DNA of 64,000 nucleotides from Acinetobacter sp. ANC 3903. Its GTDB lineage: Bacteria > Pseudomonadota > Gammaproteobacteria > Pseudomonadales > Moraxellaceae. Where the stretch lies: positions 1-64,000 of the forward strand of contig NZ_NEGA01000022.1 in assembly GCF_002135315.1 (NCBI RefSeq). The letters are read 5' to 3'. The position numbers were made by a program, and so were the translations under genes. Positions 18,518 to 27,321 of this stretch are shown piece by piece; position 1 is the stretch's first letter; each line of letters starts with the position of its first letter. The notes beneath the pieces are model-generated. The model saw only the letters and a list, made by a program, of their open reading frames with translations, was not told the origin of the DNA and ran no database searches.

Positions 18518-18569
18518 ATAAGATTCAGCCTATGCTTTTTATAAATCTGATTTTCCAAGGAAATGGAAC

Positions 18570-19337
18570 ATGCCTGCTGAACTTCACTATGAAAACAATA
18601 TTGCGGTTATTCGATTGAACCGCCCTGAAGCAAGAAATGCATTAAATGCAGATATGATTGAAAAATTACAGGAAATTGTGTCCGAAATTTCAGCACTGAA
18701 TCTGCGTGCAGCCATTTTCACGGGTGAAGGCAAAGCCTTTTGTGCAGGTGCAGACATTACAGAATTACTGAATAAAAGTCCTGCAGAACATCTGCATAAA
18801 ATACAAACAGGTCAGGCATTATTTCAGCAAATACATGAATTAAAATTTCCAACACTGGCCTGTATTCATGGCATAGCTTTGGGTGGCGGACTTGAACTGG
18901 CTTTGGCTTGTACATTTAGAATATGCAGCCCTGATGCAGGTCTTGGACTTCCTGAAATAAAACTCGGTTTAATTCCTGGCTATGGCGGAACACAGCGCTT
19001 ACCGCGTTTAATTGGCGTATCAAAAGCGCTTGAAATGGTTGCCAGCGGCAAAATTGTGTCTGCAGAAGAAGCCTATAACATCGGCTTGGTGAATCAGATT
19101 ATAGAAATGCAAGATCCGATTGCAAGCGGAAAAGCCTATTTAGATTCATTGGCAATGCAATTTCCAGCAGCGATTCAGCAAATTATGCAAGCGGTTCAAT
19201 CCGCATCCGATTTAAATCTTCATCAAGGACTTGAATTGGAAGCCGAACTTTTTGTGGAATGCAGCCAAAGTGCTGATGCTGCTGAAGGCATACAGGCGTT
19301 TTTAGAAAAACGGGCAGCGAATTTTTCTCAAAAATAA
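18570..19337 (+). CDS. enoyl-CoA hydratase/isomerase (candidate BadK)
   Basis: This is a 255-residue crotonase with AFCAGADITELL, IALGGGLELALAC and GLPEIKLGLIPGYGGTQRL, so both catalytic glutamates are present. AAGGAAA precedes the ATG. A cyclohexanecarboxylate route needs one hydratase for cyclohex-1-ene-1-carboxyl-CoA (BadK) and one for the linear enoyl-CoA; this gene and the one at 10457 are the two candidates. Its C-terminus (EGIQAFLEKRAANFS) resembles BadK-type proteins, but this does not decide the matter. It is followed 64 bases later by a MarR gene, an arrangement that recalls regulation of ring-acid genes by BadR. Confidence 0.8.
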   Translation: MPAELHYENNIAVIRLNRPEARNALNADMIEKLQEIVSEISALNLRAAIFTGEGKAFCAGADITELLNKSPAEHLHKIQTGQALFQQIHELKFPTLACIHGIALGGGLELALACTFRICSPDAGLGLPEIKLGLIPGYGGTQRLPRLIGVSKALEMVASGKIVSAEEAYNIGLVNQIIEMQDPIASGKAYLDSLAMQFPAAIQQIMQAVQSASDLNLHQGLELEAELFVECSQSADAAEGIQAFLEKRAANFSQK

Positions 19338-19401
19338 CTGTACTTATATTCTAAGCCGATATACTAGCTGCAAATATCAATAGAAAACGTGCTTAATAAC
19401 T

Positions 19402-19899
19402 ATGTCTGATTCAAAACTTGGAATTTACGATCAATCTTTATATATGATTCATAATCGGCTGTTTTTTCGATTATTTCAGGTAGGCAATAGTCTTGATCGC
19501 CAATGTTTAAATGAACTTGGTATTTCACCCGTTCATTGGGCTGTGATGGGCGCGCTTTCACGCCCGCACCTCAATAATGCAGGCATGTCATTTTCCGATT
19601 TAACCGAATACTTAGGGATTAGCCGGCAAAGTTTAGACAATGTTTTAAAACGATTAGAGCGTGAAGGCAGTGTACAGCGTGTCACCTCTCATCAAGACAA
19701 ACGGGCTAAAAATGTAGCTCTCACGCCATCCGGACAACAAAGCTGGCTCGACTTACAGGAACAATTTTTTCAGTTCTACCGTCAAGCAATGTCTGGCTTT
19801 GCCTTGGATGATTTAGCCAGTTTAATTCACTTACTCAACAAGTTGAATACAGGCCTCAAGCAGATTGACCTTGCACGACCTGATGCTGACACGAATTAA
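19402..19899 (+). CDS. MarR-family regulator (BadR-like context)
   Basis: This is a 165-residue winged-helix regulator: MSFSDLTEYLGISRQSLDNVLKRLEREG is the recognition region, followed by the wing segment SVQRVTSHQDKRAKNVALTPSG. Both fit the MarR family and its usual length. MarR-type BadR controls cyclohexanecarboxylate genes in Rhodopseudomonas, which makes a similar role likely here, with the inverted repeat at 18431-18517 as its candidate operator. The family call is sure; the regulated genes are inferred. Confidence 0.85.
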   Translation: MSDSKLGIYDQSLYMIHNRLFFRLFQVGNSLDRQCLNELGISPVHWAVMGALSRPHLNNAGMSFSDLTEYLGISRQSLDNVLKRLEREGSVQRVTSHQDKRAKNVALTPSGQQSWLDLQEQFFQFYRQAMSGFALDDLASLIHLLNKLNTGLKQIDLARPDADTN

Positions 19900-19993
19900 T
19901 ACGATTTTTATTTCTAGCAATGCCTAATGTTTGAACTGATAAAATTTATAAAGTTACATAAAATCAAAATATGAAGATTAAAAGGAGTTTCGA

Positions 19994-20692
19994 ATGCAGC
20001 AACATAACTTGGTGGATCAAACCATTAGCTCAAGGCATTCTGTACGTGCTTTTAAAAATACCCCACTTGATACACAGACCATCAAAGATATTTTAAACAT
20101 CGCCTGCCGTGCACCGTCAGGCAACAATATTCAGCCTTGGAAAGTTTATGTTGTGACTGGCCAAAAACGCAAAGAGCTGATTCAGCAGGTCTGTGCAGCG
20201 CAAAGTCAGATTTTTGAGCAGCCTGAAACTGCGAGCCGTCATCAAGAAACGTTTAAGTATTATCCCGAGCAATGGACGTCGCCATTTATTGAGCGCCGCC
20301 GTGAAAACGGCTGGGGACTTTACGGTTTGCTAGATATTAAAAAAGGTGAACAGCAGAAAATGCAGCAGCAACATTTACGTAATTATCAGTTATTTGATGC
20401 TCCCGTAGGCCTATTTTTTACTTTAAGCACGACTTTAGAAACTGGCTCAAAAATGGACATTGCGATGATGATTCAAAATGTCATGATTGCAGCCAAAGCA
20501 CGTGGAATTGATAGCTGCCCTCAAGCCGCATGGAACCCATTTCATCAAATTGTAGCCAAGGTTCTTGACATTCCGGAAAATGAAGAATTAGTTTGCGTTG
20601 TGGCGTTGGGATATGCCGATCAAACTCAAGCAGTGAATCAATTACATACACCGCGTGTTCCTGCCGAAGAGTTTGCTGTTTTCTGTGATTAA
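19994..20692 (+). CDS. nitroreductase family protein
   Basis: This is a 232-residue FMN-dependent nitroreductase-like protein. The FMN-contact segments SSRHSVRAFKNTPLDTQTI and CRAPSGNNIQPWKVYVVTG are at the N-terminus, and a second set (DSCPQAAWNPFHQIVAKVL, VCVVALGYAD) is near the C-terminus. AAGGAG precedes the ATG. Its role in the island is unclear; members reduce nitro groups, quinones or enoates with NAD(P)H. It lies downstream of the MarR gene and ends in its own hairpin. Confidence 0.85.
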   Translation: MQQHNLVDQTISSRHSVRAFKNTPLDTQTIKDILNIACRAPSGNNIQPWKVYVVTGQKRKELIQQVCAAQSQIFEQPETASRHQETFKYYPEQWTSPFIERRRENGWGLYGLLDIKKGEQQKMQQQHLRNYQLFDAPVGLFFTLSTTLETGSKMDIAMMIQNVMIAAKARGIDSCPQAAWNPFHQIVAKVLDIPENEELVCVVALGYADQTQAVNQLHTPRVPAEEFAVFCD

Positions 20693-20704
20693 AATCAAAA
20701 GATT

Positions 20705-20727
20705 AAAAGGCACATAACGTGCCTTTT
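20705..20727. terminator. bidirectional terminator
   Basis: A 9-bp stem (AAAAGGCAC / GTGCCTTTT) with a 5-base loop lies between the convergent nitroreductase and CoA-transferase genes. Confidence 0.8.
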
Positions 20728-20730
20728 ACT

Positions 20731-21954
20731 TTAGCCTTGCTGAATGATATTTTTATGCTTTAAAGCTTTCAATTCATCTTCAGAAACAAAACGGTTTAAA
20801 ATTTTGTCAGTATCCTCACCCAAATAAGGGGGTGCTTTAACATATTGGACTGGGGTTTTAGACAATTTAATGGGTGAACCAATTGAAAGATAATCGGAAC
20901 GTAATGGATGCTCCATCCTGACGAGTATTTTACGGGATATCACCTGCTCTTCTTCTAATGCTTGCTGTAAATCATTAATCATACCAACCGGAACCTTCAC
21001 CGCGTGAATACGTTCGATCCAATACTGTGCGGGTTGAGTCATAAAATGCTGCTGCAATAACGCGGTAATTTCTTCACGATGGGTCACACGGTCCTTATTT
21101 TTTACAAATTTCGGATTTTGAGAAAGTTCTGGTAGGCCAATACTGTCACATAACATCTGAAACTGCTGGTCATTACCGCAAGCGATAATAAACTCACCTT
21201 GCTTCGCCTTAAAGACTTGGTACGGGACAATATTGGCATGTGCATTCCCTAAACGGCCCGGTATTTTTTCTGACGTTAAATAATTCATTGCTAATACCGA
21301 AAGAGAAGCCACTTGAGTATCTAGGAGCGCCATATCAATATGCTGACCTTCACCAGTACTCACTCGTGAAAGCAATGCGGCCTGAATGGCAATTGCAGCA
21401 TATAAGCCTGTAGTTAAATCTGCAAATGCCAGACCTGCCTTCTGCGGCCCACCTCCGGGTAAATCATCACGTTCACCTGTGACACTCATCATGCCGCCCA
21501 TGCCTTGTATAATAAAGTCATATCCCGGTTCAGCGGCGCGTGGGCCTGTTTGTCCGAAACCTGTGATCGAACAGTACACTAATTTAGGATTGAGTTGATT
21601 CAGGCTTTCATAATCCAGACCATATTTTTTTAATGAGCCAGCTTTGTAATTTTCAATCAGCACATCACAGTCTAAGACCATTTTTTTAATTAGCGTCTGA
21701 CCTTCTTCTGTTGCAATGTCAATGGCGACTGAATACTTTCCTCTATTCGCAGATAGATAATAAGCAGATTCACCAGTCTCATCACCCTGATCCTTTTTTA
21801 AAAAAGGAGGTCCCCAGATACGGGTATCATCTCCCTGAAAAGGTCTCTCAACTTTAATCACCTCTGCGCCTAGATCTGCTAGTATTTGACTACACCACGG
21901 CCCTGCCAGAATTCTACTTAAATCAAGAACTTTAAATCCTGTTAAAGCACCCAT
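20731..21954 (-). CDS. family III (CaiB/BaiF) CoA-transferase
   Basis: This 407-residue family III CoA-transferase moves CoA between acyl-CoAs and free acids. Motifs are FKVLDLSRILAGPWCSQILA, GAEVIKVE, SITGFGQTGPRAAEPGYDF and the nucleophilic Asp in IDMALLDTQ. Proteins of this subgroup often accompany glutaryl-CoA dehydrogenase genes and act as succinyl-CoA:glutarate CoA-transferases, so activation of glutarate, pimelate or the ring acid without ATP is plausible here. GAGG precedes the ATG at 21952-21954, which I prefer over the TTG four codons upstream. It is transcribed alone. Confidence 0.82.
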   Translation of the reverse strand: MGALTGFKVLDLSRILAGPWCSQILADLGAEVIKVERPFQGDDTRIWGPPFLKKDQGDETGESAYYLSANRGKYSVAIDIATEEGQTLIKKMVLDCDVLIENYKAGSLKKYGLDYESLNQLNPKLVYCSITGFGQTGPRAAEPGYDFIIQGMGGMMSVTGERDDLPGGGPQKAGLAFADLTTGLYAAIAIQAALLSRVSTGEGQHIDMALLDTQVASLSVLAMNYLTSEKIPGRLGNAHANIVPYQVFKAKQGEFIIACGNDQQFQMLCDSIGLPELSQNPKFVKNKDRVTHREEITALLQQHFMTQPAQYWIERIHAVKVPVGMINDLQQALEEEQVISRKILVRMEHPLRSDYLSIGSPIKLSKTPVQYVKAPPYLGEDTDKILNRFVSEDELKALKHKNIIQQG

Positions 21955-22574
21955 AATTTTCCTCAATTTTTCTAGTTAGTTTTAGACTTCCATTCATTAG
22001 GTGTACTGAATCCCTAATTTGCCATTAAAATTATAAAATTGTTTGAAAAAAAACTAACTGGCATAAATCACTTAAATTGTTAAAAAACATTAATTTATCA
22101 GGAATTAGATCAATAGGTAATAAAATATAAGTAGCAATTATTACTGCTAAAATTTTTATAAAATTGGATGTTCGTTTATCTTTTGCAATGAGCCAAACAA
22201 CTAAAATGTCTTTTTTTAATTAATTTAGCCCATTGTTTGATTGTTTGATTGTTTGATACCTACTGGATATTAAAAAGCCATCGAGATCTAATCCTAAGAG
22301 AGTTTTCTTAAATTGATATATTTTTTGTTTTTATTAAAAATTTATAAAATTAACACAATAGCTGTTATCTGAAATTCAATAGCTAGAAACCATTTAAAAA
22401 CAATATATGCAGAATTTCCCACGTTTTAATGTAGGGGTAGCCCATGCGGACCAACGGATTATGAGTTGATTCTGTCACAGCAGCGTATGCGGCATTGCTG
22501 CTGTGGCTTCATCAATCCATAGCAGCAGACAGCGCAGAATGGGCTGGGTTTCAGACCCGTCATGCTACGAGCGA
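21955..22574. other. gene-free stretch
   Basis: This 620-base stretch has no convincing gene. It is AT-rich to about 22420, then more GC-rich with a hairpin CACAGCAGC (22476-22484) / GCTGCTGTG (22497-22505) around a 12-base loop. The change in base composition marks the boundary between the catabolic island and the sulfide-related region. Confidence 0.5.
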
Positions 22575-22850
22575 TCAATGATCAAACAGGGTATATAAAA
22601 GAATAATCAGGCCCACCAAAATGTACGGACATAAGTACAATGCCAAAGCTGCAGGCCAAGTCCAGTCCCATCCATAATGTACCCCAAGCACCCCCACAGT
22701 CGTACCAACAACAGGAATCCCCGCTGTAATAATCGCCACGATTATTCCCACTATACCATGCCAATCAAGTACCTCATTGAAATAGGTATAAACTCCAAAA
22801 AACTGAATAATGGTGATTATCCAATAAGCTAAAAACTTAATGACTTTCAT
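22575..22850 (-). CDS. small membrane protein, unknown function
   Basis: This 91-residue protein has three predicted membrane segments (FLAYWIITIIQFFGVYTYF, IVGIIVAIITAGIPVVGTTVG, and AALALYLCPYILVGLIILLY). GGAG lies close to the ATG. I do not recognise the family. It is next to the cytochrome b gene but there is no sign of a shared operon (141-base gap). Confidence 0.6.
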   Translation of the reverse strand: MKVIKFLAYWIITIIQFFGVYTYFNEVLDWHGIVGIIVAIITAGIPVVGTTVGVLGVHYGWDWTWPAALALYLCPYILVGLIILLYTLFDH

Positions 22851-22991
22851 TACTCCACCCCCTATCAGAACTCATCCCATTTAAACGATCCATTCCATCA
22901 ATGCTTTGTCATTTGATGTTATGAACCCTCTCAATGTGTCAAAGGAGATGTTTGAATATCATCTCCTTCTCTGTTCTGCGTTCTTATAAGC

Positions 22992-23609
22992 TTAGCTAAA
23001 ATAGAAAAACCAGAAAGCAATCAACACACCCAGTGAAAAGAGTGCAGCAAACAGGGTGAACCATGAATGCGATTCGGTCCCCCAAAACATCCGTTTTGCC
23101 AGCCATTTTTTAAGCAGAACACTATTCAGTGTCAACGCTACCAAATGCAGCAACACACTGGCTAAAAACAGATTGGCAAAGAGCTCATGAATTTCTTTTA
23201 AAGTGTGGCTATAGGTATAGTCGGTAAAAAAGCCGGCCAGTACCGTTAAAGGCAGCAGGAGAAAAATACCCAGTATGCTGAGCTGAAACAGGCTGGAACT
23301 GGCGGCTTTTAAAAATGTTGGCGAAAGCCATTGCTGCGGCTGTGCCCAATAACGCTGTACAAAGGGCTTGATCACCTGCCATCGTCGGCTTGGCGCTGAA
23401 GGCTGAGTATGGGCCAGTCGAGGAGCGCCAAACTGCCATAAAATTCTTAATATCAGACTGATTCCGAGGGTATAGCCAAAGGCCATATGGATTTGATGCC
23501 ATTCTTCTGCATCCCCAGTCAGATAAGCCCCGGTAAAACTCAACATGATGACAATATGCAGAAACCGGATCAATAAATCCGTTGAAGAAGTGGTTGTACG
23601 CTGAAGCAT
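22992..23609 (-). CDS. cytochrome b561-type membrane protein
   Basis: This is a 205-residue, four-helix cytochrome b of the b561/Ni-Fe-hydrogenase b subunit type. Candidate haem ligands are His in LIRFLHIVIMLSF, EEWHQIHMAFGY and the pair around KEIHELFANLFLASVLLHL. It probably shuttles electrons between a periplasmic redox protein or quinol and the membrane pool. It is downstream of the sulfide operon but separated from it by a strong terminator, so it is likely expressed independently. Confidence 0.8.
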   Translation of the reverse strand: MLQRTTTSSTDLLIRFLHIVIMLSFTGAYLTGDAEEWHQIHMAFGYTLGISLILRILWQFGAPRLAHTQPSAPSRRWQVIKPFVQRYWAQPQQWLSPTFLKAASSSLFQLSILGIFLLLPLTVLAGFFTDYTYSHTLKEIHELFANLFLASVLLHLVALTLNSVLLKKWLAKRMFWGTESHSWFTLFAALFSLGVLIAFWFFYFS

Positions 23610-23682
23610 AAAAAACCTGTGCTGACTTTATTTTAAGTGCAGCATAGCAACTCAAGCTGAGTTGAATCTTAAGATACAGCCA

Positions 23683-23713
23683 AAAAAAGTGCGCTTGTTA
23701 AAGCGCACTTTTT
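23683..23713. terminator. rho-independent terminator
   Basis: A long stem (AAAAAAGTGCGCTT / AAGCGCACTTTTT) with a GTTA loop lies after the minus-strand sulfide operon and before the cytochrome b gene. Confidence 0.88.
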
Positions 23714-23849
23714 AGCATGAGGAAATCGTATCAAGATCAATGCCAAGAAGCCCCAATAAGCAGGTTTTTTTGTGATTTGTCCAGCTGTTATTCCATCAGC
23801 TTGATTCTAAGCTCGGCAGGACTGCCAGCCCTCTCGGCCCCTTATCCAA

Positions 23850-24188
23850 TCAGCTAGAAAACTCTTTAAAGGCATCCAGTGCATTTGCGGCATACATTAA
23901 TGACGGTCCACCACCCATATATACAGCAACACCTAAAAGCTCTTCCAGCTTCTGCAGGGTCATCCCCATTTTAACCAGAGTTCTGACATGAAAACCGATA
24001 CAACCATCACAACGCGATGCAACACCAATCCCCAGAGCAATCATTTCCTTGGTTTTGGGATCAATCACGCCGTCGCGCATAGCCGTCTGGGACAACTGAT
24101 TAAAACTTTTCATTAAATCAGGTGAATCCTGAGTTAAGGTTCTTAAACTGCCTGAAATGTTCTGGGTTAATTCTTTGTATTTCATCAC
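23850..24188 (-). CDS. carboxymuconolactone decarboxylase/AhpD-like protein
   Basis: This 112-residue protein of the CMD/AhpD fold has the redox motif SRCDGCIGFHVRTLVK, meaning a CxxC with the following His that defines peroxidase-type members. It probably reduces peroxides or handles persulfide equivalents through its two cysteines. It is the last gene of the minus-strand sulfide set, 51 bases after the rhodanese gene, which suggests thiol redox rather than an aromatic-acid role. Confidence 0.83.
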   Translation of the reverse strand: MMKYKELTQNISGSLRTLTQDSPDLMKSFNQLSQTAMRDGVIDPKTKEMIALGIGVASRCDGCIGFHVRTLVKMGMTLQKLEELLGVAVYMGGGPSLMYAANALDAFKEFSS

Positions 24189-24239
24189 TGCCTCTCACAT
24201 TAAACAATCAACAATAAAGTTGTTCACCTATTCCATAGC

Positions 24240-24644
24240 TTATTTTTCTACCGGATAGCCCTGTTGCAGCCAAGCCTGATAACCACCCTGCACAGACTTG
24301 ACCTGGGTAAACCCCATATCCTGTAAGGTATCGGTTGCCAATGCTGAGCGCCCACCCGTACCACAGATCAGATAGATCGGCTGATCTTTAAGATGTTCCA
24401 GTGCCTGCAGGGTATCGCAATGATGGCTCGCCACAGGATGCTGGTGAATTCTCATTTCTAAAACACCACGAGGATAATTCACGGCCCGGTCTATCGCTGC
24501 CGCCTGAAATTCATCCGGTTCCCGAACATCAATCAGAATGGTTTTATGGTTTTTCAGCGCTTCAAACAGTTCATCTACGCTCACTTCCTGAATCCGGCTT
24601 TTTGCATTCTGGATCAATTGCTCTGCAGTTTTCATCATTTTCAT
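24240..24644 (-). CDS. rhodanese-like sulfurtransferase
   Basis: This is a 134-residue single-domain rhodanese with active-site Cys94 in the loop LICGTGGRSALAT and the conserved start LIDVREPDEFQAAAID. It transfers sulfane sulfur between persulfide carriers and acceptors such as thiosulfate, GSH or cyanide. In the same operon the metallo-beta-lactamase-type dioxygenase oxidises persulfide to sulfite. GAGGAAG lies before three closely spaced ATG codons (24644, 24638 and 24635), so the exact start is uncertain by a few residues. Confidence 0.88.
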   Translation of the reverse strand: MKMMKTAEQLIQNAKSRIQEVSVDELFEALKNHKTILIDVREPDEFQAAAIDRAVNYPRGVLEMRIHQHPVASHHCDTLQALEHLKDQPIYLICGTGGRSALATDTLQDMGFTQVKSVQGGYQAWLQQGYPVEK

Positions 24645-24735
24645 TCTTCCTCAGCCATTAAAATCACATTTATATTTTATAAACTATGATTAGGTAGATT
24701 AAAAGCGGTTTAGTTTAAATTCCCAACCAGCTGTT

Positions 24736-25518
24736 TTAGCCCATAAGCGCTGAATAGATTAAATACATCGCCACCCCCATCACGGTCGTGGCAAAAATTT
24801 TCTGCACCTGATTACTGTCTATCCGGTGAATCGCACGACGTCCTATTAACATGCCCACAATACAAGCCAGAACGAAAGTCAGCGTGACCGAAACAGGGTA
24901 TTGAAAGCCATCCAGTACGTGTACATAAATACTGACACCGCCAATCAGGAAAATAATCATCAGCGAAGTTGCAACGATGCTGCGCATATCCAGGTCAGTC
25001 ACTTTACGCAGTGCCGGAACAATCACGAATCCCCCACCCACCCCAAGCAAACCGGTCAGTAAACCTGCCACAACACCAATGGCGCCGAGAGACAATGCGG
25101 TTTTCATATTCCAGATCAGGCGACCAGTCGTTTGATTGACCTTGCACAGTGCATTTCCATGATCATGGACTTTATTAAAGAAGATCCGGTAAGCGATGAT
25201 CAGCATCACCAAACTGAAAGCCAGCGTGAGCCATACAGGAGAGATAATTCCAGCCAGATGCACGCCATAACGCGCTGAAGGAATACTGATCAGCGCAATC
25301 CAGAACGCGGCACGATAACGCACGATGCGCTTGGACAAACCTTCAAATGTTCCAACCAGTGCTGATAGGGTCACTGCCAGTAAGCCTACAGGTGCAGCCT
25401 GTGCTACCGTCCAGCCCTGACTTGCCATCAGTGCCGGTACAGCCAGAATACCGCCACCCGCACCGGTTAAACCCAGCAAGCCACCGATGGCCAGCCCTTC
25501 CAGTATCAACCACATCAC
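24736..25518 (-). CDS. TauE/SafE family sulfite/organosulfonate exporter
   Basis: This 260-residue polytopic membrane protein contains the duplicated glycine-rich repeat of the TauE/SafE family (GGLLGLTGAGGGILAVPAL and VAGLLTGLLGVGGGFVIVPAL). It would export sulfite, the product of persulfide oxidation, and it follows the dioxygenase gene as in BigR-controlled operons of other bacteria. Confidence 0.88.
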   Translation of the reverse strand: MMWLILEGLAIGGLLGLTGAGGGILAVPALMASQGWTVAQAAPVGLLAVTLSALVGTFEGLSKRIVRYRAAFWIALISIPSARYGVHLAGIISPVWLTLAFSLVMLIIAYRIFFNKVHDHGNALCKVNQTTGRLIWNMKTALSLGAIGVVAGLLTGLLGVGGGFVIVPALRKVTDLDMRSIVATSLMIIFLIGGVSIYVHVLDGFQYPVSVTLTFVLACIVGMLIGRRAIHRIDSNQVQKIFATTVMGVAMYLIYSALMG

Positions 25519-25585
25519 ACCTATACCTCTCTTGACTCCAGTGATTCAAAACAAAAGAACCTGCTGGTTTAATCCTGAAACTTGC

Positions 25586-26458
25586 CTATTTGAAGTAATT
25601 CAGCGGAAGCTTTAAATAAGAAACCCCATTCTCTTCCGGTTCAGGGAACTGTCCTGCTTTCATGTTGATCTGAATCGAAGGCAGAATCAGTTTGGGCATA
25701 CTCAAACCTGCATCGCGCTTGTTACGCATCTCGACAAATTCAGCTTTGGTCGTGCCATGATGAATATGAAGATTGCGGTTTTTTTGCGTCTGGATATCCG
25801 TCTCACACACATAACTATCCCGTGTTTCTGGCAAATAGTCATGGCATAGAAACACCCGGGTAGTCTGCGGCAATTCGAACAGGCGCTGTACCGAATCAAA
25901 CAGCATGGCAGCACTGCCACGCGGAAAGTCACAGCGTGCCGTGCCATAATCCGGCATAAACAAGGTATCACCCACAAACACGGCATCACCAATGACATAA
26001 CTCAGGCAGGCCGGCGTATGTCCAGGGGTGGGAATGTTATATGCCTCGATGGAACCAAGCTGGAATTTCTCATCATCCTCAAACAGGTAGTCAAATAACT
26101 GCTGGGTATTCCATTGCTTGATATCTAGATGGTAGATGGCAGCAAAGGTTTCCTGGACCATCGCAATTTTCTGGCTCATGGCAATCTTGCCCCCCAGTGC
26201 AGCTTTGAGATACTGCGCCGCGGTCAAGTGATCGGCATGGACATGGGTTTCCAGAATCCACTCGACGGTTAAACCTTGCGCTTTGACATAGGCAATGATC
26301 TGATCAGCATGTGTGGTCGAGGTGCTAGCAGATGCAGCATCATAATCCAGCACACTGTCAATAATTGCACAGGCTTTCGTTGAAGGATCACTCACCACAT
26401 AACTGAACGTATTGGTATCTTCATGGAAAAAGTCTTTTACAACTGGGGAATTTGACAT
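25586..26458 (-). CDS. blh: persulfide dioxygenase (ETHE1/Blh-type MBL-fold)
   Basis: This is a 290-residue metallo-beta-lactamase-fold protein. His72, His74, Asp76 and His77 (THVHADHLTA) form the metal site, with further ligands in TPGHTPACLSYVIGDAVFVGDTLF and FLCHDYLP. The single-iron persulfide dioxygenases (ETHE1, Blh) oxidise glutathione persulfide to sulfite. I take ATG at 26456-26458, preceded by AGGAG; the longer frame needs a GTG and overlaps the previous gene. Position in the operon and the BigR-like repressor support the persulfide role. Confidence 0.9.
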   Translation of the reverse strand: MSNSPVVKDFFHEDTNTFSYVVSDPSTKACAIIDSVLDYDAASASTSTTHADQIIAYVKAQGLTVEWILETHVHADHLTAAQYLKAALGGKIAMSQKIAMVQETFAAIYHLDIKQWNTQQLFDYLFEDDEKFQLGSIEAYNIPTPGHTPACLSYVIGDAVFVGDTLFMPDYGTARCDFPRGSAAMLFDSVQRLFELPQTTRVFLCHDYLPETRDSYVCETDIQTQKNRNLHIHHGTTKAEFVEMRNKRDAGLSMPKLILPSIQINMKAGQFPEPEENGVSYLKLPLNYFK

Positions 26459-26460
26459 GA

Positions 26461-26877
26461 TTAGGCTCCTGCCCACTTACGGTGAATCAACACGCCTGCA
26501 AGCATCGCGACAATAAAATACAGAACCTGATAATGCCCAAGACCAATCAAGGTAAAACTGGGTGCAGGACATATCCCGGCAATCCCCCAACCGATACCAA
26601 AGAGCAGGCTGCCCGAAATCAGTTTAGGATCAATCTTGTTATTCTTTGGCAAATCGATCGGTTCATTAAAGATCGTTTTCGGTGCCTGGCTGCGTAGCGC
26701 TTTTTGAAAGGGAATAAAGGCTACAGCAATTGCACCCATCATCACAAAAGCCAGGCTGGCATCCCAGTCCCCAAACAGATCTAGGAAGTCGAGCACTTTT
26801 TCCGGATTCGACATCCCGGAGACCATCAGCCCCACAGAAAACAAACCGCCGAAAATGAAAGCCAGAAAATTCTTCAT
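26461..26877 (-). CDS. YeeE/YedE-type membrane protein (second copy)
   Basis: This 138-residue membrane protein of the YeeE/YedE (thiosulfate/sulfur transport) family has about four helices, with GWGIAGICPAPSFTLIGLG carrying the conserved Cys motif near a re-entrant helix. It is paired with the similar gene directly upstream; together the two halves resemble one full-length YeeE transporter. Sulfur-compound transport is inferred from the family and the operon. Confidence 0.85.
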   Translation of the reverse strand: MKNFLAFIFGGLFSVGLMVSGMSNPEKVLDFLDLFGDWDASLAFVMMGAIAVAFIPFQKALRSQAPKTIFNEPIDLPKNNKIDPKLISGSLLFGIGWGIAGICPAPSFTLIGLGHYQVLYFIVAMLAGVLIHRKWAGA

Positions 26878-27294
26878 TTAGAAAGCTCCTGTGATATGGC
26901 GAATGATATAAACCGTGACAAAACCAGCGAACATAAAGCTCATGGTGGCCAGGATAGAACGCTTCGATAAACGGCTCATCCCGCAAATCCCATGACCACT
27001 GGTACATCCTGAACCCAGGCGCGTACCAAAGCCAACCAGCAGACCCGCGATGATCATCATCAGCGGACTGGCATTCAACTCGATCTCAGGCTGGACAAAT
27101 AATCCATAAATAAAGGGCGTGACAATCAAACCTGACATAAACCAGATTGCAGGGGTTTTAAACACGGTCTGTGGATTCAGTACCTGTCCAATCAATCCGC
27201 TGATCCCTGCGATACGGCCATGCACATAGAGATAGCCGACCACCGCTACTCCCAGTAATAATCCGCCGAGAAATGCGATGAGAAAATCATGCAT
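26878..27294 (-). CDS. YeeE/YedE-type membrane protein (first copy)
   Basis: This is a membrane protein of about 138 residues with LIAFLGGLLLGVAVVGYLYVHGRIAGISG and the Cys-containing segment GFGTRLGSGCTSGHGICGMSR, the signature of YeeE/YedE proteins. Its stop abuts the start of the second copy. The start is either ATG at 27292-27294 (MHDFLIAF, chosen) or ATG at 27307-27309; neither has a strong ribosome-binding site. It is the first gene of the minus-strand sulfide operon and is divergent from the bigR-like gene. Confidence 0.85.
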   Translation of the reverse strand: MHDFLIAFLGGLLLGVAVVGYLYVHGRIAGISGLIGQVLNPQTVFKTPAIWFMSGLIVTPFIYGLFVQPEIELNASPLMMIIAGLLVGFGTRLGSGCTSGHGICGMSRLSKRSILATMSFMFAGFVTVYIIRHITGAF

Positions 27295-27321
27295 AATAAA
27301 TCTACTCATTTACAATATATG

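Noticed and set aside
22476..22505. Hairpin as a terminator or RNA gene
   Set aside because: No T run on either side and no flanking gene that would need it; left as unexplained structure in the gap.
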